Below are positions 33,479-43,172 of a stretch of 64,000 nt of DNA, piece after piece. The translations under genes were made by a program, and so were the position numbers. This DNA is from RAM1 sp050247515. GTDB taxonomy: Bacteria > Pseudomonadota > Gammaproteobacteria > Burkholderiales > Burkholderiaceae_C. The notes below the pieces were generated by a model. That model did no database searches, was not told the DNA's origin, and saw nothing but the letters and a program-made list of their open reading frames with translations. Each line of letters begins with the position of its first letter. Position 1 is the first letter of the stretch. The stretch lies in contig JBFWUB010000004.1 in the NCBI GenBank assembly GCA_050247515.1, forward strand, positions 62,001-126,000, given 5' to 3'.

Positions 33479-34522
33479 ATGAACATGAACTTCCGTATTG
33501 CCACCCTGGCCCTGGCCGGTTTCGCGACGCTGTCCGCTGCCGGTATTGCCAGTGCGCAAGAGGTGACGGGCGCGGGCGCAAGCTTCCCGGCGCCGCTGTA
33601 CTCCAAGTGGGCGGCCGACTACAACAAGGCCACCGGCGTCAAGATCAACTACCAGTCCGTCGGCTCCGGCGCCGGCATCCGCCAGATTGACGCCAAGACG
33701 GTTGATTTCGGCGCATCGGACGCGCCCCTGAAGGACGAAGATCTGGCCAAGAAGGGCCAGCTGCAGTTTCCCACCGTCATTGGCGGCGTGATCCCCGTGG
33801 TCAACATCAAGGGCATTGCCCCCGGCCAGCTGCGCCTGAACGGCCAGGTCCTGGGCGACATTTACCTGGGCAAAATCACCAAGTGGAATGACGCGGCGAT
33901 CAAGGCGCTGAACCCCAGCGTGAACCTGCCCGACGTGGCCATCGCCCCGGTGCGCCGCGCCGACGGCTCGGGCACGACCTTCCTGTTCACCAACTACCTG
34001 AGCAAGGTCAACGCCGAATGGAAGGCCAAGGTCGGTGAGGGCACCGCGGTCAACTGGCCGGTGGGTGCCGGCGGCAAGGGCAATGAGGGCGTCGCCGCCT
34101 TCGTGGGCCGTCTGCCCAACTCCATCGGCTACCTGGAATACGCCTACGTCAAGCAGAACAAGCTGTCGTACGCCCTGATGCAGAACAGCGCCGGCAATTT
34201 CGTGGCGCCTGACGACAAGGCTTTCAAGGCCGCCGCTGCCGGTGCCGACTGGGCCAAGAGCTTCTACCAGATCCTGACGAACCAGCCCGGTGCTGATTCG
34301 TGGCCCATCACCGGTGCCACCTTCATCCTGATGCACAAGGTGCAGGACAAGCCGGCCCAAGCCGCCGCCGCCCTGAAGTTCTTCCAGTGGGCCTACCAGA
34401 ACGGCGACAAGACGGCTGACGACCTGGACTACGTGCCCATGCCCCCGGCCGTCAAGGCGCAGATCGAAAAGGGCTGGAGCGAGATCAAGGACGCGTCCGG
34501 CAAGGCCGTGGCGTTCAAGTAA
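33479..34522 (+). CDS. pstS: Phosphate ABC transporter, binding protein PstS
   Basis: The 347-residue periplasmic phosphate-binding protein has a signal peptide ending GIASAQ, then EVTGAGASFPAPLYSKWA, the family start. Phosphate-site segments GSGAGIRQ, DFGASDAPL and RADGSGTTFLFTNYLS are visible. RBS AAGGTGA precedes the ATG. It is the first gene of the pst operon behind a Pho box. Confidence 0.97.
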   Translation: MNMNFRIATLALAGFATLSAAGIASAQEVTGAGASFPAPLYSKWAADYNKATGVKINYQSVGSGAGIRQIDAKTVDFGASDAPLKDEDLAKKGQLQFPTVIGGVIPVVNIKGIAPGQLRLNGQVLGDIYLGKITKWNDAAIKALNPSVNLPDVAIAPVRRADGSGTTFLFTNYLSKVNAEWKAKVGEGTAVNWPVGAGGKGNEGVAAFVGRLPNSIGYLEYAYVKQNKLSYALMQNSAGNFVAPDDKAFKAAAAGADWAKSFYQILTNQPGADSWPITGATFILMHKVQDKPAQAAAALKFFQWAYQNGDKTADDLDYVPMPPAVKAQIEKGWSEIKDASGKAVAFK

Positions 34523-34576
34523 GCAGCCAGTCGCCGTTGTCCTGCCAGAAGCCATAACAACAGACGGAGGGGCCTC

Positions 34577-35620
34577 GTGTCCTCTACACTTCCGGCCCAT
34601 GAGGCCCCTTTTGACTCCGCCGCGCGGACCCCGGCCGCCAGCCGGGGGCGCAAGATGAGCGTTCCCCCCGCCGGGCAGCCGGCGCGCGGCGGCGCCTGGA
34701 TCGACAAGGTCTTTGGCTGGGCCGCCAAGGGCGCCGCGCTGATCACGCTGGGCCTTTTGTTCGGCATTTTGCTGTCGCTGGTGGTGGGGGCATGGCCCGC
34801 CATTGAAAAGTATGGCCTCGGCTTTTTGACCAATACGGTCTGGGATCCGGTCAACAACGAGTACGGCGGCCTGGTCATGATCTACGGCACGATCGCCACG
34901 TCGCTGATCGCGCTGCTGATTGCCGTGCCGGTGAGCTTTGGCATTGCGCTGTTCCTGACCGAACTGTCGCCCGCCTGGCTCAAGCGTCCGCTGGGCACAG
35001 CCATCGAGCTGCTGGCGGCCGTGCCATCCATCGTGTACGGCATGTGGGGCCTGCTGGTGTTCGGCCCCATCCTGGCTACCTATGTTCAGCAGCCGCTGCA
35101 AAGCCTGTTTGCCGGCGTGCCCTTCCTGGGTGCGCTGGTATCGGGCCCGCCGGTGGGCATCGGCATTCTGTCGGCCGGCATCATCCTGGCCATCATGATC
35201 ATTCCGTTCATCGCCTCGGTGATGCGCGACGTGTTCGAGGTGACGCCGCCGATGCTCAAGGAGTCCGCCTATGCGCTGGGCTCCACCACCTGGGAGGTGG
35301 TCTACAAGGTGGTGCTGCCCTACACCAAGGGCGGCGTGGTCGGCGGCATCATGCTGGGTTTGGGCCGTGCCCTGGGTGAAACCATGGCGGTCACGTTCGT
35401 GATCGGCAACTTCAACCAGCTGGATTCGCTCAGCCTGTTCCAGGCGGCCAACAGCATTACCTCGGCCCTGGCCAATGAATTTGCCGAAGCCGCCAGCGGC
35501 CTGCACCAGGCGGCGCTGATCTACCTGGGCCTGGTGCTGTTCTTCATCACCTTCGTGGTGCTGGCGCTGTCCAAGATCCTGCTGGCCCAGTTGCGCAAGG
35601 GCGAGGGAGCGAAATCATGA
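34577..35620 (+). CDS. pstC: Phosphate ABC transporter permease PstC
   Basis: The 347-residue inner-membrane permease begins at GTG 34577 with GGAGGGG upstream. An N-terminal cytoplasmic stretch of about 45 Pro/Ala-rich residues precedes six membrane segments. The EAA loop is ESAYALGSTTWEVVYKVVLP, which contacts PstB. The stop overlaps the pstA start by four bases. Confidence 0.95.
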   Translation: MSSTLPAHEAPFDSAARTPAASRGRKMSVPPAGQPARGGAWIDKVFGWAAKGAALITLGLLFGILLSLVVGAWPAIEKYGLGFLTNTVWDPVNNEYGGLVMIYGTIATSLIALLIAVPVSFGIALFLTELSPAWLKRPLGTAIELLAAVPSIVYGMWGLLVFGPILATYVQQPLQSLFAGVPFLGALVSGPPVGIGILSAGIILAIMIIPFIASVMRDVFEVTPPMLKESAYALGSTTWEVVYKVVLPYTKGGVVGGIMLGLGRALGETMAVTFVIGNFNQLDSLSLFQAANSITSALANEFAEAASGLHQAALIYLGLVLFFITFVVLALSKILLAQLRKGEGAKS

Positions 35621-36501
35621 GCACGGCTGAAAACCTGCTGCGCGCCGCCGACGCCAACCGCCTGCGCGAGCAAAAATACGCACAGCGCAAGCGCGTGAAC
35701 CAGATCGCGCTGACGCTGTCGCTGGCGGCCATGGCCTTTGGCCTGGTCTGGCTGATCTGGATCCTGTGGGACACCGTGCGCCTTGGCGTGGGTGGACTGG
35801 GCTGGGCGACCCTGACGCAGATGACACCGCCGCCCAATGAGGTGGGGGGCATTGCCAACGCGATTTATGGCTCGTTCCTGATGGTCATGCTGGCCACCTT
35901 TGTGGCCACGCCCGTGGGCATCATGGCCGGCATCTACCTGGCTGAATACGACACCAAGGGCTGGCTGGGATCGCTCACCCGTTTTGTGAACGACATCCTG
36001 CTGTCGGCGCCGTCCATCGTGATCGGCCTGTTCGTGTACGCCGTGATCGTGGCGCGCTTCAAGACCTTCTCGGGCTGGGCCGGCGTGGTTGCGCTGGCGC
36101 TGATCGTCATCCCGGTGGTGATCCGCACGACCGAAAACATGCTGCTGCTGGTACCCGCGGGCCTGCGCGAAGCCGCCTACGCGCTGGGCGCGCCCAAGTG
36201 GAAGGTGATCATCAGCATCACGCTGCGGGCCGCCCGCGCAGGTGTGGTGACCGGCGTGCTGCTGGCCGTGGCCCGCATCGCCGGTGAAACCGCGCCGCTG
36301 CTGTTCACCTCGCTGAACAACCAGTTCTGGACGTCCAGCCTGAGCGAGCCCATGGCCAGCCTGCCGGTGACGATCTTCAAGTTCGCCATGAGCCCCTATG
36401 AAAACTGGCAACAGCTGGCCTGGGCAGGCGTGTTCCTCATAACCATTGCCGTGCTGGGCCTGAACATCCTGGCCCGTGTACTGACGCGCAACAAGATTTG
36501 A
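35617..36501 (+). CDS. pstA: Phosphate ABC transporter permease PstA
   Basis: The 294-residue second permease has six membrane segments, the first at about residues 30-52, and the EAA loop REAAYALGAPKWKVIISITL. It pairs with PstC to form the channel. It overlaps pstC by four bases. Confidence 0.95.
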   Translation: MSTAENLLRAADANRLREQKYAQRKRVNQIALTLSLAAMAFGLVWLIWILWDTVRLGVGGLGWATLTQMTPPPNEVGGIANAIYGSFLMVMLATFVATPVGIMAGIYLAEYDTKGWLGSLTRFVNDILLSAPSIVIGLFVYAVIVARFKTFSGWAGVVALALIVIPVVIRTTENMLLLVPAGLREAAYALGAPKWKVIISITLRAARAGVVTGVLLAVARIAGETAPLLFTSLNNQFWTSSLSEPMASLPVTIFKFAMSPYENWQQLAWAGVFLITIAVLGLNILARVLTRNKI

Positions 36502-36512
36502 CGAGGCCGATT

Positions 36513-37292
36513 GTGAACACCATCACCACACAAAAGACAGAGTCCAAGATCCTGGTCAAAGACCTGAACTTCTTCTACGGCAAATTCCACGCCCTCAAAG
36601 GGATCAATCTGGAAATCCCCGAAAAGAAGGTCACCGCCTTCATCGGCCCGTCGGGCTGCGGCAAGTCCACACTGCTGCGCACCTTCAACCGCATGTACGA
36701 GCTGTACCCCGAGCAGCGCGCCGAAGGCGAGATCCTGCTGGACGGCGAGAACCTGCTCACCTCCAAGAAGGATGTGGCGCTGATCCGCGCCAAGGTCGGC
36801 ATGGTCTTCCAGAAGCCCACGCCGTTCCCGATGTCGATCTACGACAACATCGCCTTTGGCGTGCGCCTGTTTGAAAACCTGAGCTCGTCCGACATGGACG
36901 ACCGTGTGGAATGGGCGCTGCGCAAGGCCGCGCTGTGGACCGAAGTGAAGGACAAGCTCAACCAGAGCGGCGCCGGCCTGTCCGGCGGGCAGCAGCAGCG
37001 CCTGTGCATCGCGCGCGGCATTGCCATCAAGCCCGAGATCCTGCTGCTGGACGAGCCCTGCTCCGCGCTGGACCCGATCTCCACCGCCAAGATCGAGGAA
37101 CTGATCGCCGAACTCAAGAACGACTACACCGTGGTGATCGTCACGCACAACATGCAGCAGGCCGCGCGCTGCAGCGACTTCACCGCCTATATGTACCTGG
37201 GCGACCTGGTCGAGGTGGGTCCGACCGAGCAGATTTTCTTCAAGCCCACACGCACCGAAACAGAAGACTACATCACGGGAAGGTTCGGCTGA
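36513..37292 (+). CDS. pstB: Phosphate ABC transporter ATPase PstB
   Basis: The 259-residue ATPase has Walker A GPSGCGKST, the signature LSGGQQQRL, Walker B ILLLDEPCSALD and the switch His in VTHNMQQA. GTG 36513 is chosen as start because GAGG lies at the right distance and the length matches PstB; a TTG at 36498 overlapping the pstA stop would add five residues. Confidence 0.95.
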   Translation: MNTITTQKTESKILVKDLNFFYGKFHALKGINLEIPEKKVTAFIGPSGCGKSTLLRTFNRMYELYPEQRAEGEILLDGENLLTSKKDVALIRAKVGMVFQKPTPFPMSIYDNIAFGVRLFENLSSSDMDDRVEWALRKAALWTEVKDKLNQSGAGLSGGQQQRLCIARGIAIKPEILLLDEPCSALDPISTAKIEELIAELKNDYTVVIVTHNMQQAARCSDFTAYMYLGDLVEVGPTEQIFFKPTRTETEDYITGRFG

Positions 37293-37293
37293 C

Positions 37294-37995
37294 ATGACTG
37301 ACAAACATCTCTCCAGCCAGTTCGACAGCGAGCTCACGGGCGTGTCCGCCCGCGTCATGGAAATGGGCGGCCTGGTGGAGTCGCAGATCCGCACCGCCGT
37401 CTATTCGCTGGCGCAGTTCAGCGCCGAGGCGGCGGGCCAGGTCACCGACATGGAAAGCCGCGTCAATGCGATGGAAGTGGAAATCGACAAGGAGCTGTCG
37501 TCCATCATCGCCCGGCGCCAGCCCACGGCGCGCGACCTGCGCCTTTTGATCGCCATCTCCAAGACCACGGCCAACCTGGAGCGCGCCGGCGACGAGGCCG
37601 ACAAGATCGCCCGCATGGTCAAGTCCATCATCGAAAGCGGCGCGGCGCGCAACATGCCTGCGTCGGAGCTGCGCATCGCGGCCGACCTGGCCTCGGGCCT
37701 GTTGCGCAAGGCGCTGGACGCGTTTGCGCGGCTGGACGTCAACATGGCCGTGACCATCCTCAAGGAGGACGACGCGATCGACAAGGAGTTCGACGGCTTT
37801 GTGCGCAAGCTGATCACCTACATGATGGAAGACCCGCGCGCCATCTCGCCCAGCCTGGACCTGCTGTTCCTGGCCAAGGCCATCGAGCGCATCGGCGACC
37901 ATGCCAAGAACATCGCCGAATTCATCATCTACGTCGTCAAGGGCGCGGACGTTCGCCACACGCCCATGGAGACCATCGAGTCCGTGGTACGGTAA
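37294..37995 (+). CDS. phoU: Phosphate-signalling protein PhoU
   Basis: The 233 residues form two three-helix bundles with the repeated metal-binding pattern: ERAGDEADKIARM in the first and ERIGDHAKNIAEF in the second. PhoU links the Pst transporter to PhoR and shuts the kinase down when phosphate is plentiful. It starts one base after pstB and six bases before phoB, in the usual order. Confidence 0.95.
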   Translation: MTDKHLSSQFDSELTGVSARVMEMGGLVESQIRTAVYSLAQFSAEAAGQVTDMESRVNAMEVEIDKELSSIIARRQPTARDLRLLIAISKTTANLERAGDEADKIARMVKSIIESGAARNMPASELRIAADLASGLLRKALDAFARLDVNMAVTILKEDDAIDKEFDGFVRKLITYMMEDPRAISPSLDLLFLAKAIERIGDHAKNIAEFIIYVVKGADVRHTPMETIESVVR

Positions 37996-38001
37996 AAGCC
38001 G

Positions 38002-38715
38002 ATGAAGCACCAGCCCCGCGTCCTGATCGTTGAAGACGAACCCGCGATCGCCGAGCTGATCGCCGTCAACCTGCGCCATAACGGCTTCCAGCCGACCTGG
38101 GCGGAAGACGGCGTGGCGGCGCAACGCGAACTGGACGCCGTGCTGCCCGACGCGATCCTGCTGGACTGGATGCTGCCGGGCCAAAGCGGCGTGGCGCTGG
38201 CCAAGAAATGGCGCGCCGACGCGCGCACCAAGGCCATCCCCATCCTCATGCTCACCGCGCGCGGCGACGAGCCCGACAAGATCATGGGCTTGGACGCCGG
38301 CGCCGACGACTACATCACCAAGCCGTTTTCCACCCAGGAAATGCTCGCGCGCATCCGCGCCGTGCTGCGCCGCCGCGCGCCCGAGCAGGTCAACGACAGC
38401 GTGTCCATCGGCGAGCTGGTGCTGGACGCCGCCACGCATCGCGTCGCCTGGCAGGGCCAGCTGCTGAAGGTCGGTCCCACGGAATACAAGCTGCTGCATT
38501 TCCTGATGAAGCACCCGGAGCGCGTGCACAGCCGCGGCCAGCTGCTTGACAAGGTCTGGGGCGACCATGTATTCATTGAAGAGCGCACGGTGGACGTGCA
38601 TGTGAAGCGCCTGCGCGAGGCGCTGGGCGTGGCCGGCGCCATGGTCGAAACCGTGCGCGGCGCGGGTTACCGCCTGACCGCGCAGGTGGCCATTCCCACC
38701 GCGGCCCAGGGCTGA
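38002..38715 (+). CDS. phoB: Response regulator PhoB
   Basis: The 237-residue OmpR-family activator has a receiver domain with phosphorylation site D55 in ILLDWMLPG and acidic pocket EDE at 11-13. Its winged-helix domain reads RVHSRGQLLDKVWG and VDVHVKRLREALG. It binds Pho boxes such as those proposed at 18132, 21951, 24769, 33359 and 33406. It lies six bases after phoU. Confidence 0.95.
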   Translation: MKHQPRVLIVEDEPAIAELIAVNLRHNGFQPTWAEDGVAAQRELDAVLPDAILLDWMLPGQSGVALAKKWRADARTKAIPILMLTARGDEPDKIMGLDAGADDYITKPFSTQEMLARIRAVLRRRAPEQVNDSVSIGELVLDAATHRVAWQGQLLKVGPTEYKLLHFLMKHPERVHSRGQLLDKVWGDHVFIEERTVDVHVKRLREALGVAGAMVETVRGAGYRLTAQVAIPTAAQG

Positions 38716-38747
38716 GCGCGCGTCGCTCGTGACGGGTGGCCTTGCGC

Positions 38748-38753
38748 CACAAT
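38748..38753 (+). promoter_or_regulatory. Possible phoR -10 box beside the start codon
   Basis: CACAAT lies six bases before the phoR ATG in the 44-base gap after phoB. As at folP and dnaX, the predicted transcript would begin at or beside the ATG. No strong -35 is seen, and read-through from phoB is equally possible. Confidence 0.3.
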
Positions 38754-38759
38754 TCACCC

Positions 38760-40133
38760 ATGCTCTGGCGCCTTTGTGTTTTCTCGTTGCTGTACCTGGC
38801 CGGCGGCCTGCTGGGCTGGTGGTGGGGCCAGTCGCGCGGCGCCATGGCTGGCGTGGTGCTGGCCGGCCTGTGCTGGTTTGTGCTGGACGGCTGGCGCGGC
38901 ACGCGCGTGCTGCGCTGGTTGCGCACGGGCCGCGCCGACGGCGCCCCGCAGATGAACGGCATGTGGGGCGAGGTGGCCGCCCGGGCGCGCCGCGGCTTCA
39001 AGGCCCGCGACCGCCAGGTGCAGGAAAGCGAGGCCCGGCTGCAGGAATTTCTGGCGGCCATCCAGGCGTCGCCCAATGGCGTGGTGCTGCTGGACGATGA
39101 AGGCCGCATCGAATGGTGCAACGAGACCGCGGCCCTGCATTTCGGATTTGACCTGCAGCGCGACCTGCTGCAGCTGATCGGCAACCTGGTGCGCGATCCG
39201 GTGTTCACGCTGCACTATGCGTCGGCCGACTATTCGCATGAAATCGTCATGCTGGCGCCCAGCAGCACGGCCAGCCAGCCGGTGCGCCTGGCGGTGCATC
39301 TGCACCCCTACGGACAGGGGCGCACGCTGCTGCTGTCGCGTGATGTCACCGACGTGGAAAAGGCCGAAACCATGCGGCGCGATTTCGTGGCCAATGTGTC
39401 GCATGAAATCCGCACGCCGCTGACCGTGCTGGCCGGCTTCATTGAAACCCTGCAGAACCTGCCGCTGGACGAGGCCGACCGAGCGCGCTACCTGGGCCTG
39501 ATGGCGCAGCAGTCGCATCGCATGCAGACGCTGGTGAACGACCTGCTCACGCTGTCGCGGCTGGAGGGCAGCCCGCCGCCGGGCGCGGCCGACTGGTTGT
39601 CGGTGCAGTCGCTGGTCACGCAGGTCGAGCATGAGGCCCGGGCCCTGTCGGCGCTGCTCATGGCGCCACAGGGCAAGGCACAGCAGCTGACCTTCGCGCT
39701 GCAGGCCGACACCGAGGTTGCCGGCTCGCAGTCGGAGTTGCTCAGCGCGATGTCCAACCTGGTCAGCAATGCCGTTCGCTACACGCCCGCAGGGGGCTGC
39801 ATTGAGGTGCGCTGGCGGCTGCTGCCCGACGGACGCGGCGAATTCTCGGTGAAGGACACCGGCCCGGGGATCGCGGCCGAGCACATCTCGCGCCTGACGG
39901 AGCGCTTTTACCGCGTGGACCGCAGCCGCTCGCGCGAGACGGGCGGCACCGGCCTGGGGCTGGCCATCGTCAAGCATGTGGTGCAGCGCCATGGGGCCGA
40001 GCTGCGCATTGACAGCACGCCCGGCATGGGCTCCACCTTTGCCATCGTGCTGCCGGGGGCGCGGCTCAGACCCGCGCCGGCGCAGCGGGCTGTGGCTGAT
40101 AGCGCCGCACCGAGTGCCACAGCAACGCCATGA
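38760..40133 (+). CDS. phoR: Phosphate sensor kinase PhoR
   Basis: From ATG 38760 the protein has 457 residues: two N-terminal membrane segments (about 2-20 and 25-40), a PAS domain (AAIQASPNGVVLLDDEGRIE), a HisKA domain with H215 in NVSHEIRTPLT and an ATPase domain with NLVSNAVRYTP and GTGLGLAIVKHV. It phosphorylates PhoB under phosphate limitation. Its last 68 bases overlap the convergent MATE gene. A GTG at 38736 would add eight residues. Confidence 0.95.
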   Translation: MLWRLCVFSLLYLAGGLLGWWWGQSRGAMAGVVLAGLCWFVLDGWRGTRVLRWLRTGRADGAPQMNGMWGEVAARARRGFKARDRQVQESEARLQEFLAAIQASPNGVVLLDDEGRIEWCNETAALHFGFDLQRDLLQLIGNLVRDPVFTLHYASADYSHEIVMLAPSSTASQPVRLAVHLHPYGQGRTLLLSRDVTDVEKAETMRRDFVANVSHEIRTPLTVLAGFIETLQNLPLDEADRARYLGLMAQQSHRMQTLVNDLLTLSRLEGSPPPGAADWLSVQSLVTQVEHEARALSALLMAPQGKAQQLTFALQADTEVAGSQSELLSAMSNLVSNAVRYTPAGGCIEVRWRLLPDGRGEFSVKDTGPGIAAEHISRLTERFYRVDRSRSRETGGTGLGLAIVKHVVQRHGAELRIDSTPGMGSTFAIVLPGARLRPAPAQRAVADSAAPSATATP

Positions 40134-41433
40134 ACACCGCGGCGGTCAAAGCCAGCGCGAAAGCGCCCGCGCCCCAGAAGGCGGCCGGTGAATCCAGCGG
40201 TGCCAGCGCGCCGACGCCCTGGTAGGCCAGCACATACCCGCCGCCCAGGCCCACGCCCCACAGCAGGACGCAATACACCACCAGCGAGGCCACCGCCACG
40301 CCGTAGCTGCGCAGCGCGAACACGCACACCGCCTGCACGGCGTCGGCCACGTGGTAAGCCGCCACCCAGATCAGCAGGCCGCCGGCAAGGGCCGCCACCT
40401 GCACGTCCGCACCGGCATACAGCCGCGCGATCGGCTGGTGCGCCAGCACGAGCAGCGCGGCGCTGCCCACGGCCAGCGCCAGCGTCAGCTTCAGGCCCTG
40501 GCGCAGCGCGAGGCGCGCGCGTGCGGCGTCGCCCGCGCCCAGCCACCAGCTCACGCGCGCGCTGACCGCGATACCCAATGACAGCGGCACCATGTACAGC
40601 ACGCCCACCAGATTGGACGCGATCTGGTGGCTGGCGGTGGCCACCGTGCCCTGGCGCGCGATGAACAGCGCCATCAGCGAATAGGCCGTCACTTCAACCA
40701 GGACGGCCAGCCCGGTCGGGATGCCCAGGCGCGCAAACCGGGCGATGGCGGGCCAGTCGGGCCGTTCCAGCCGCTGCCAGATGCGGTAAGGCTGGTACAT
40801 GGGCTGGGTGCCCAGCATCCACGCTGACAGGGCGAACATCAGGTAAGTGACGATCAGCGTGGCCCAGGCGCAGCCGGCCAGGCCCATGGCCGGCAGGCCC
40901 GCGCCGCCAAAGGTCAGCCAGATCGACAGCGGTACCTTCAGCGCCAGCGAGCCGATCTGCACCCAGGTCACCAGCCGCGGCCAGCCCAGGCTCTGGTTGA
41001 GCGTGGCATACATGCGAAACAGCAACGCCGGAGGCACCGCCAGCGCCAGGATGGCCAGGTAGGCCTTCACCGCTTGCTGCATCGCGGGCGGCACCTCGGT
41101 CCAGCGCATGAGCGGGTCGGGCAGCAGCAAGGCGGTCACGCCCAGCGCCATGGCCATGAACGCCAGGTACAGCGCCTGGCGAACCGAGCGGCCCACCTCG
41201 GCGTCGCGGCCCGCGCCGCGCAGCTCGGCCCACACGGGCAGCTGCGCCTGCAGCACGCCGTTGAGCGCAATGAAGATGCTGATGTAGATGGCCGAGCCCA
41301 CCGACAGCGCAGCCAGCGCTTCGCTGGAAAAGCGCCCGGCCACCAGCGTGTCGGTCACGCCGAACGCCATGACGGCCATCTGGCCCGCCAGCACCGTGCC
41401 GGCGTGGCGCGTGATATGCCCAAGCTCCGACAT
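40066..41433 (-). CDS. MATE-family efflux transporter
   Basis: From ATG 41433 the 455-residue protein has twelve membrane segments and MATE features such as GQMAVMAFGVTDTLVAGRFS near the N-terminus and the second-half repeat IARFARLGIPTGLAVLVEVTA. These antiporters use Na+ or H+ to export cationic compounds. It is one base overlapped with the upstream membrane-protein stop (TGATG) and shares 68 bases with the phoR 3' end. Confidence 0.9.
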   Translation of the reverse strand: MSELGHITRHAGTVLAGQMAVMAFGVTDTLVAGRFSSEALAALSVGSAIYISIFIALNGVLQAQLPVWAELRGAGRDAEVGRSVRQALYLAFMAMALGVTALLLPDPLMRWTEVPPAMQQAVKAYLAILALAVPPALLFRMYATLNQSLGWPRLVTWVQIGSLALKVPLSIWLTFGGAGLPAMGLAGCAWATLIVTYLMFALSAWMLGTQPMYQPYRIWQRLERPDWPAIARFARLGIPTGLAVLVEVTAYSLMALFIARQGTVATASHQIASNLVGVLYMVPLSLGIAVSARVSWWLGAGDAARARLALRQGLKLTLALAVGSAALLVLAHQPIARLYAGADVQVAALAGGLLIWVAAYHVADAVQAVCVFALRSYGVAVASLVVYCVLLWGVGLGGGYVLAYQGVGALAPLDSPAAFWGAGAFALALTAAVFMALLWHSVRRYQPQPAAPARV

Positions 41434-43130
41434 CAGGGCTTTGCTGAAGGGTTGCGCTGGTACACCAGCACGTTGTCGTTGGCGTCGGCCGGGCGGCGCA
41501 CATTGGCCAGCAGTTTCCACTGGCGCATGTCCAGCCCGGCGCGCAGGGCGTCCACCGAGCCTGCGCCCACGATCATCCAGGGACAGGCGGCCGCCACGCT
41601 CACGGGCTGCAGCGCGAGCTTGCCGTGGTACTGGAAGGCCGCCACATGGCCGCGGCTCAGGCCGTGCACTTCCACGCAGCCGGGCTTGTCGATCAGCCGC
41701 GTCACCTGGCCTACCACCGGCGTGAAGCCGCGGGCAAAGTCCAGCAGCGGCAGCCACAGCGTCATCAGCAGCAGCCAGCACAGGGCCGCGCCGCCCGCGG
41801 GCAGCACCAGGCTCTTCCAGATGGCGGCGCGGTGGCGGCCCGCGCGCCACCGGACCAGCCAGGCCCAGCACAGCGTGGCGGCCAGCGCCACCGCAAACAC
41901 CGGCAGCGAAAACGAGGGCTCGAACCCCGGGGCCAGCTTGGCCACGTTGGCCGCCGGCTTGGCCGGCACGCCGGTCTGCATGGCAATCCACACCACCCAG
42001 ATCACCAGCGCGCAGCCGCTGAAAAACAGCAGCGTGAACCAGTCGATCAGCGCGGCCACGCTGCGCTGCAGCGTGGGCAGGGCAAACGCGGCCAGCGTGG
42101 CCAGCGCGGGCAGGCCCAGCAGCAGCGATCGGTCGGCCGACGGCGTGGTCAGCGTGGTGCCGATCGCCACGGCCACGAACCACAGCGGCAGCGCCACATG
42201 GCGGCTGGGCAACTGGTACCGCCAGCGCCACAGCGTCCACAGCGCCAGCGGCGCGGCGGGCCAGGTAAACCACAGCAGCAGCCGGCCGGCGCTGCGCCAG
42301 TCACGCCCGGCGCCGGTGGGCAGGCCTAGGCGCCAGCGGTACAGGTCCAGCCCCCAGGCCAGCAGGGCCACGGCCAGCGTGGCCAGCGCGATGAACAGGG
42401 CCCAGCGGCGGTTGCGACCGCGGGCCTGCGTATCCTGCTCGGTGGCCACCAGGCAGACCGCGGCGCTGCCCAGCCCCAGCAGCACCGCCATGGTGGGCGC
42501 GCCGCTCAGGGCCAGGCCCGTCAGGCCGGCGACCAGGCCGGTGGCGGCGCTGACGGTATGCCAGGGCGTGGCCGCCAGCCCGTAGAACGCCAGGGCGGTG
42601 AAAGCCACCTGGGCCAGGGCGGGCGTGGTTTCGTGCGACAGCTGGGCCAGGCCCAGGCAGGCGATCATGGCCAGCAGGCCGCCGTCGGCCATGGCGCGGG
42701 CGTAGTCGCGCGGGTTGGCCTCGCCGCCGAACGCAAAGGCCACCGGCTGGGCCTGCGGGCTGCGGGCCAGGTAGTACACCGCGTACCAGGTGGCGGCCAG
42801 CGTGGCGGCCAGCAGCGCCATGAACGGAATGCGCGCGGCCAGGTCGGCGCTGAGCCACGGCGGCGCGGCCATGATGGCCCAGGCCCCCAGCCAGTAGGGC
42901 AGCAGCGCGTCAAATTCAGGGGGGCGGCCCAGCAGCGTGGGGTTGAGCCAACTGGCGGCGCCCGAGGCCAGCTCGGCCATGTAGCCGAACGCCGTCATGT
43001 CGGCGTTCTTCCAGGGCTCGCGGCCCACAAAGCCGGGCAACACATAGGCCAGGCAGAACAGCAGCAGCGCGGCGCGCGGCAGGCGGCGCACGGCGCTTTG
43101 GGCAACGATGGCGGGCGTGGGCTGGTTCAA
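41433..43130 (-). CDS. ArnT-like membrane protein, putative lipid-linked glycosyltransferase
   Basis: The 565-residue protein has about twelve membrane segments. The first loop after segment one reads GREPWKNADMTAFGYMAELA, reminiscent of the acidic catalytic loop of ArnT/PMT (GT83/GT39) enzymes. The C-terminal 110 residues form a soluble domain (CVEVHGLSRGHVAAFQYHG). Family members move sugars from undecaprenyl phosphate to lipid A or proteins; the sugar is unknown. The start is TTG 43130, with a weak RBS. Coupled to the MATE gene by TGATG. Confidence 0.7.
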   Translation of the reverse strand: MNQPTPAIVAQSAVRRLPRAALLLFCLAYVLPGFVGREPWKNADMTAFGYMAELASGAASWLNPTLLGRPPEFDALLPYWLGAWAIMAAPPWLSADLAARIPFMALLAATLAATWYAVYYLARSPQAQPVAFAFGGEANPRDYARAMADGGLLAMIACLGLAQLSHETTPALAQVAFTALAFYGLAATPWHTVSAATGLVAGLTGLALSGAPTMAVLLGLGSAAVCLVATEQDTQARGRNRRWALFIALATLAVALLAWGLDLYRWRLGLPTGAGRDWRSAGRLLLWFTWPAAPLALWTLWRWRYQLPSRHVALPLWFVAVAIGTTLTTPSADRSLLLGLPALATLAAFALPTLQRSVAALIDWFTLLFFSGCALVIWVVWIAMQTGVPAKPAANVAKLAPGFEPSFSLPVFAVALAATLCWAWLVRWRAGRHRAAIWKSLVLPAGGAALCWLLLMTLWLPLLDFARGFTPVVGQVTRLIDKPGCVEVHGLSRGHVAAFQYHGKLALQPVSVAAACPWMIVGAGSVDALRAGLDMRQWKLLANVRRPADANDNVLVYQRNPSAKP

Positions 43131-43172
43131 GGGGCGGGTTGGGGTGGCAGGCCGCAGTGTGTCACATCAAAC

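Noticed and set aside
40066..42273. A 735-codon fusion of the MATE gene with upstream sequence
   Set aside because: The first 280 codons are the out-of-frame shadow of the ArnT-like gene; the MATE protein begins at 41433 with a normal first helix.
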